This document shows, piece after piece, positions 58,256 through 64,000 of a stretch of 64,000 nucleotides of DNA; position 1 is the first letter of the stretch; each line of letters starts with the position of its first letter. The notes beneath the pieces are model-generated. The model was not told where the DNA came from and ran no database searches. It worked only from the letters and a program-made list of their open reading frames with translations. Position numbers and translations under genes: made by a program. Location: assembly GCA_023627715.1 (NCBI GenBank), contig JAMAHW010000107.1, positions 1-64,000 on the forward strand, given 5' to 3'. The DNA is from Periconia sp. R9002. Taxonomy: Eukaryota; Ascomycota; Dothideomycetes; Pleosporales; Periconiaceae.

Positions 58256-61200
58256 TTACCAGAATGCATGGAAACTCATCATTGCGTAGCTCAAATCACT
58301 GTCAGGAAGCTCCTTGAATCGCTCTCCTTGGATTTCTTTGCGCATCTCCTCGGCGTCGAGCAGCAGTTTGAGCGATTCCTCCATCTCTCCATTGAGTGAT
58401 AATGCTTCTGCAAGTTTCCTTTGGACGCGTGCGAGCTCTCCGTTGTCGCCCTTTGAAGGCGCATTGAGCTTGGCTACAATGAAAACCTTTCGCAGCCCGA
58501 GTCTATCGGATTGTTTCCCCCCTTGGTTAGTGCTTTTCTTTACCCAAGTCCAAGGTAGAGTGATGAACTCACATTGCCTCCTCGAGTTCTCCACGTTTCA
58601 TTTTGACCATGGCAATTTTCATTCTAGCTGCGGTAGTAGTTGGATGCATTTCGTTCTCTGCCTCGAAGATGGCCAGAGCTGACAGCCAATGTTTTTCTGC
58701 CTTGTCGTATTCTTCCTGCTCAAACCAGCAGTTGCCAATGTGGTAATCAGCACTATATAATTTCGTGTCAGCCTTCGTGGACGAGCTTAGAGGATGGCTT
58801 CCTAAATTGAGCTTACACTGCTTCAAAGTGACAGCCGGTTCCCAGAAAGCCAACAGCCCACTTGCGGCATTCCTCTGCATGATGGATTGCCTTGTCGTAT
58901 TGCTTGAGAACATAGTAAGACCCGGAAAGGTTAATATGTGGTATGTGCAGAATCTTCTCGTACACCTCGGGTCTGTTCATCTCGAAGATCGTAATGGATT
59001 TGCGGTAATATTCGATGGCTTTCTCACAGCTCCCCGGTTTCAACTCTTGGAGAATGATATTGGCGTAGTTGTTGTAACCATTGCCAACCTCTGGATGATT
59101 GTCTCCGTAGATACGCCTCATGATCTCAAGGCTTGGAGTCATGTATTTGTAGGCCTCTTCGCAATGTCCTCGCTGACACTCCGTCTCTCCCCTCGAGTTG
59201 GCTAAGAGGGCGTAAATTTCCCCTTCTTTGTCTTCACAAAGGCTCATTGCGACTTCCATTAGTTCAAGCTCTTCCTGCCAAGATCCACTTTCCATGAGGT
59301 ACCTTGATGACTTGTAAGTGGGTCACTGCGATGTGGAACAACAAACTTACCATCCACAAGACGTGGAGAGTAGCAAAAAAGGTTGAAATTCCCCTGGATG
59401 GTTTGGTTTAAATTTGTATTCCTGCCAGCGAGAACAAAGCATGAGAACATGTTGAATGTACATTTTGCACTGTGTCCATCGCAGACGCATGGATTGGCCT
59501 AGGACAAGTTTGGGAAAGGCTTCCAGTAGCAAAATTGCGCATGCAACAAAAGATTCATGTCGTCCTTTTTCATCCAGTACCCTCCTAAATTCCTCTTGAA
59601 TCAACCTATGTGTAAACAGTAAATCTTGACCTGGATTCTTGCGAACCAGGGAGGTGACAAGGAGCTCATTGAGTGTCTCGGAGAAACTGTCAAATCTATT
59701 AGCACTTGCGTTGGGTGTGCGAGTATTTTTCATACTCCCAGCCGTCCGCGCAGAATTCCAACCCTTCAGGGAGCTTGCAAACGTCCGATGGATGAAACAA
59801 ATCTTCTGGTAAAGCATCAGGACCAAGATGAGCGATAACTCCAAGTAGCCGCCTTGCACCTGGGCTAAGAAAGTCGAATGCGGTTTTCCAACAAGTCTCA
59901 AGTGACAGATTGTAATAGGACTCAATCCCGCGCTTCTCTTTGTTTAGTTTCGCAGCGTACTTTTCGTACAGTTGTACAAATGCAGAGATCGTCATTTTCC
60001 GCGTACGGATTTGTGATGCCATAATTACCAAGGCAAGTGCAAGCCCCCCAAGCCGTTTTGCAAGTTGATGTGCCGCGTGAATCTCTAAGTCGCTGTAACT
60101 GTTCCTGCCGACATGCTGCATAATTAAATCTGCGCTGTTACCCTCGTCAAAAACTTCGATTTCCATGCCTTTAGCGGAAGAATCCATGCCAACACTGTCG
60201 TTACGAGACGTCACAAGAACCTTCCCGGTGTCTGCCACAGGGTAAGAGTTTCTGGCCAGTTCTACGTCCTCTACGTTGTCAAAAATACAGAGCCATGTTC
60301 TTTCTATGGATAACGTTAGCGCACCAGTAGTTTGATATGAAAAGGGTCATATCCCACTCACTCGTTCTCCGGAGCCATTTCAAGACAAGGATTTTGTTCT
60401 GCTCACTTGCTTCATCGTCGCTGGCACCTTCCAGTTGCAGAAGTCCAGCAACGTCGCGAAAGCTACGAGATAAAGACAAACCTGTCTCACAGTTGAACCA
60501 TAATACCGCATTTATTCCCATATCCTTTTGGCGGTATGCATACGCAAGAGCTGTCTGTGTCTTACCTATACCACCAGTTCCATAGAGAGCAAAACTCCGG
60601 AAACTGTCAGTGGTCGCGTCATGGCCTAGATTGTCTGCAATGGTCTTGAGCTCTTCTGACCGACCGAAGAAATTAGGATTCCGTGCGAAAGGAATATTGT
60701 CGCATGCAATGACGGTGTGATTCTCAGACGCCAACCAATTCTGTGTGGCTGCAGAAGAAGTAATGCCAAGTTGGTCCAGCTCCCTGATCAAGTCGTCTCG
60801 AGTGAGTCCTTGCAGTTGTGCCACAGCATTTGCTTTCTCTTTCATGTTCGCTGAACGTTGTCGGATCCTCACCATTGTCTTTTCAAACTTCTCCTCAACG
60901 TGATGCCATTTCTGAGCCGTATGTGCTGCAGCCATTAGACGTGCGTAGTCTTCAGACTATACTCGGATACATACCACGGCGATTGCGGTTGAGGAAGTGA
61001 ATCGATGAGACCCAAAACATGATGATATCAACAAAGATATCCATTAGCTCATCTCCTACGCGAGGATTCTTCCTGAACACTTCACCATAGAGCTGGAATA
61101 TCTCTAGATCATGCCCTAGCTGTTGCAACAAATCGATAGTCTTCGGTAGCAAGGTCTCAGTTCTGTGGGCAGCCTGTGACATGTTAACGCAGGGTTTGGC

Positions 61201-61609
61201 AGGATTTGACAGGAATCATGGTAACGAACACGAATCAGTAAGCTCATAACGCCCCAAACAACCGCAGTTGGAGCTAAAGTGGAAGAGAGTGAGGCTGTGA
61301 GAAGTGCGACAAAGTCATACAGAGGGTTCAGAAGCGGACCGAGCTTCTGCAGCAATGTAGACTCATTGACAATTTCGAGGGAGCTTTCCAAAGTTGCAAC
61401 TGTGTTCTTGAAATCTTCATATGTCTGGATTTTTTCCAAGTCTTTGCGCTCGTTCTCGTTGAGGTGCTGTTCACATAGAACCAGAGCCTCTTGCCACTTT
61501 GACGCACAATAGTCCAACCTATACATCTAATTCAACTACACACAGAGCAGAAGGATCGCGAAGGTACTTACGTCGAAGGCCCATCTTCCGCGCTACTAGT
61601 GGGAGTCAT
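58256..61609 (-). CDS. NLR-like STAND protein: helical N-terminus, NB-ARC, TPR repeats
   Basis: Nine exons: 61609-61572, 61518-61230, 61173-60975, 60925-60362, 60303-59736, 59686-59351, 59302-58817, 58752-58573 and 58502-58256; 968 aa. Introns are 48-70 nt. Residues 1-220 are alpha-helical with PTAVVWGVMSLLIR, as in fungal STAND N-termini (DUF7708-like; tentative). NB-ARC covers about 255-560: FFGRSEELKTI, P-loop YGTGGIGKTQTALAYAY (about 290-300), Walker B TWLCIFDNVED, VLVTSRN and LGGLALALV in place of GLPL. A winged-helix-like part follows, then TPR units (about 680-960), several with the tetratricopeptide A/Y spacing (YKYMTPSLEIMRRIYG, AIEYYRKSITIFE). Such proteins act in fungal non-self recognition and regulated cell death. 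All motifs are intact. A divergent gene for a membrane protein starts 612 bp away. Confidence 0.88.
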
Positions 61610-62221
61610 TATTTTTGTCATCTTGATACGCTGTTTCGAGAAGATGGAGTAATTTGCACAGAGACAGACAATGAAATGTCAATGGAGCGTTTGAAAAACT
61701 TCCATGAAGCTGGACACGATAAAACGCAGGACCGCTCCATTTCGGTAAAAGATGGTGATAAGGCCCCTCATGTGTCACGGTTAAATTGCCGTTGCAAAAC
61801 CACCGTAACAAAAGATTAAGCTTACATGCGGCGTATCATTGGCACGATTATCAGCTGACAAAAATGCGGACAGTTCTGCTAAGCCACCACCATTTTTGTT
61901 CCCAATTTTGTCGCTTGCATCTGAAATGAAATGATTATCAAAAAGGCATTTCCTTATGCCAAGACAATTTCCTGGAATCGTTTCCGCACATGTTGCAGCG
62001 TTGCCTAGGTACCAACTCTACCTCGTATGAGCGCTCGGGCAGAAAATTGAAATGCGGGCGTCCCTGGTGGTGGTGAGCCCCTCAGGCCAATCCATCCACC
62101 TCCTCGTATCGAAAATTGCGATACGAGGGCGGTACAGAAGATCCGCATTAAAAGCCTACTTGCTTCCAGGCTTTCGTGATTTACACAACATGCTGACTGG
62201 TTCTTTCTGACTACTTGCAAG
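61610..62221. promoter_or_regulatory. Bidirectional promoter region, NLR and membrane-protein genes
   Basis: A 612-bp stretch between two divergent starts. It contains no supported gene. The shared promoter would allow coordinated expression of the NLR and the membrane protein. Confidence 0.5.
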
Positions 62222-63680
62222 ATGTCTAGCCAAGCATGGCCCCTCCCTAAGCGCAGGCCTAGATTCGGAGCTGCGGCAAAGTCTGATCTAGAACTAGGTA
62301 TGTACTACAAAGTTCCATGGGAACACATATACTTCCGCTAACGATGTCATTTCTTTTCACCAGCACTAAAAACAAACTCTGGCACTCGCCTCGCGCCTGA
62401 GGAAGTAGCTTTTCTCGAGACTGTAACAGGACATCTTGTCAACGCCAATCAACCCACGCCAATGCAGCTCTCATGGCTCAATTACGTTCGAAGGCAGCTT
62501 CACTCTTACTCCAAGGCAGATCTCTGCGACCTGTTTGTTCAAGAGCAAGGACCAGGTGACAGTGGGTCGTCTACTGACAGACTTGTCACAAAAGGTTTCT
62601 TGTTGCTCACCCAACTAGCCAAAAGCTCAGCTGTGGAGCCTCACTTGAGTATAGACAATGCCATACAGCGACTGAGAGACCTAAACACTCAGCACTTGAA
62701 CATTAATACAAACAGTGACCCTCTAAGAAACAAAGCGCGACGTCTCATCTTCTTTTGTTTCTCTTGGATCACAATGCTCTATTCGGCGAGTTCTGGATCG
62801 GATTATGCGCATCTATATTTGGATCAGACACAGTGCTACTCTGTAGTGCATACTCAACCTTCAAATAACGCCGAGAACACTCTTTGTGAGTTTTTGCAAG
62901 AGTTTGGCCCACTTCTACCCGTAAATGATGATCAGCACACCGGTTACCATGCGGACCCCAACTTCTCTCCCAATTCAATCTATGTCTCGTCACTCAACTC
63001 AGCCACACTCGCACATTTGGGTGGTATCCAGATAGTGTGGATTGATAACATCAGCTCCCATCTACAATTTGATCCCGAAGCAAGGAAACTTCTACTTTTT
63101 CGACTTCCTTCCTTTTGTGATGTCCACCGACACAAATCAACTGTCCTATCAAAGTGCGCTCCACGGTCTTTCTCCCGTCTACAAGAAGTTTTCTGACAAT
63201 TCTAGGGTATTGAACGAGTACTATGATGAGTTCACCCGACCTAGAGGCTTTAGCGCGAGTGCATATTTGAAGGAAATCCGTCAGTCATACCAGCTCATAT
63301 TCGCGGACTCGTACTCAGGGCGTCGTCATTTCACTAACAAAGAGATGCATCGTCTCCGACAGTTCGGCCACATTGATCCCTATTTGCTTGAGCTATGTGG
63401 TGCTTCTCATACAGCTCGCACCAGGAGCCAGCGCAACTCATACAGCAAGACTATCGATTTTCCGATCCTGGCACCGCGCCTTTCTGTATTGCAAGACTAT
63501 ATCCTGCGGCAGGATCCGAATTCTTTGCGCATGATTTGGAGAGATAAACGCAACTCATATCAATGGTGGACATTTTGGGCTGTCGTCATAATCGGAGGCT
63601 TTGGCATACTGTTGGCGCTGATACAGCTACTGCTCTCGGCTGCGCAAGTTTACTATGCGGCACATCCAGTTAAATCATAG
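62222..63680 (+). CDS. Fungal C-terminal-transmembrane protein, with an apparent frame break
   Basis: Exon 1 is 62222-62297, then a 66-nt intron (GTATGT...CAG, phase 1) and exon 2 from 62364. The first frame reads to about 63,115 (LAPEEVAFLETVTGHL, GGIQIVWIDNISSHL, KLLLFRLPSFC). The continuation, from about 63,150 to the stop at 63,680, is in the next frame (VLNEYYDEFTRP, YLKEIRQSYQLIF) and ends in a membrane segment (WWTFWAVVIIGGFGILLALIQ) and AAQVYYAAHP. It belongs to the same family as the pseudogene at 50,128-50,750. The break could be a frameshift mutation, a sequencing error, or a 63-nt intron with weak donor GTCCAC near 63,120 and acceptor CTACAAG near 63,183. Function of the family is unknown. 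The domain plan resembles proteins often found near NLR genes. Confidence 0.7.
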
Positions 63681-63716
63681 AGAAGACTACTTGGAACGTT
63701 AGACCACTAAGTTTCC

Positions 63717-63752
63717 CTGTGTGCCCGTCCTGGCCAAGGACGTTACCCAGTG
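63717..63752 (+). repeat. Dispersed repeat fragment, partner of 55,221-55,256
   Basis: Starts cctgtgtgcccgtcctggc and ends gacgttacc; matches the fragment at 55,221 over roughly 35 bp with a few differences. A second short direct repeat, accactaagttt, occurs at about 63,703 and 63,821 around it. Probably edges of an unidentified element. Confidence 0.5.
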
Positions 63753-64000
63753 TACCCCCCCTCCACCTGTGTCGATACCCAAGGTAGCGATACTCTGTGA
63801 GGATCAAGTTCAATTTCATACCACTAAGTTTCTGTGTTTCTTGTTACTACTATTGTAGTTAAAAGTTAATTAAATGTCTTAAAACTTTAACGGTACGGAC
63901 ACAGTAAATGTTCACTTTTTTTCGCTTTCTTGCAAGACACCGCCCATGGCCAAGGTCATGGCTATGGCGCAACGTTTGAAAGAAGCCGAAGACACAATTG

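Noticed and set aside
63946..64000. ATG with a good start context and open frame to the window end
   Set aside because: Only 55 bases are visible, with no motif; it could be a gene start or part of a repeat, so it is not annotated.

Overview
The window is nuclear DNA of a filamentous ascomycete (Pezizomycotina; Dothideomycetes is my best guess, not proven). The grounds are short introns of mostly 45-65 nt with CTAAC/CTGAC-type branch sites, repeats mutated purely by C-to-T and G-to-A changes (the mark of RIP), an internal TTAGGG tract, and fungus-specific families such as HET, NLR-like STAND proteins and CmcJ-like oxygenases. Most genes are spliced. I rebuilt the exon structures by hand from splice signals, reading frame and family motifs, and every multi-exon model except the apparently frameshifted gene at 62,222-63,680 closes to a whole number of codons.

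Left edge (1-7.7 kb): AT-rich RIP-degraded repeat DNA (1-1.4 kb), then a dynamin-like GTPase and a HET-domain gene whose last exon encodes a Myb/SANT-like domain. These two genes lie between inverted copies of one short repeat (1388-1500 and about 7470-7665). The right copy carries a truncated U6 snRNA copy flanked by 13-bp direct repeats.

Central block (7.9-47.4 kb), mostly conserved housekeeping genes: a BTB/POZ protein, a 1417-residue repeat-rich membrane-anchored protein, the ER E3 ligase Ssm4/Doa10, a secreted guanyl-specific RNase, porphobilinogen deaminase (HEM3), an RFTS (DNMT1-RFD) chromatin-type protein, an assembly gap, an NAD kinase, a six-exon magnesium-chelatase/AAA-like protein, a mariner-type MITE, mitochondrial EF-Tu (TUF1), 3-hydroxyisobutyryl-CoA hydrolase, VPS16, a kinesin and a Trm3-like SpoU RNA 2'-O-methyltransferase.

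Right arm (47.4-64 kb), accessory in character: a cytochrome P450 with two frame breaks, a decayed member of a fungal membrane-protein family, two CmcJ/AsaB-like oxygenase paralogues of identical length, a decayed gene with about 123-bp repeats between them, a nine-exon amidase, a nine-exon NB-ARC/TPR NLR-like gene, and divergently from it a second member of the membrane-protein family with an apparent frame break. The P450, oxygenases and amidase could be the remains of a small metabolic cluster. The NLR and membrane-protein genes look like a fast-evolving self-recognition or immunity neighbourhood. Both readings are inference.
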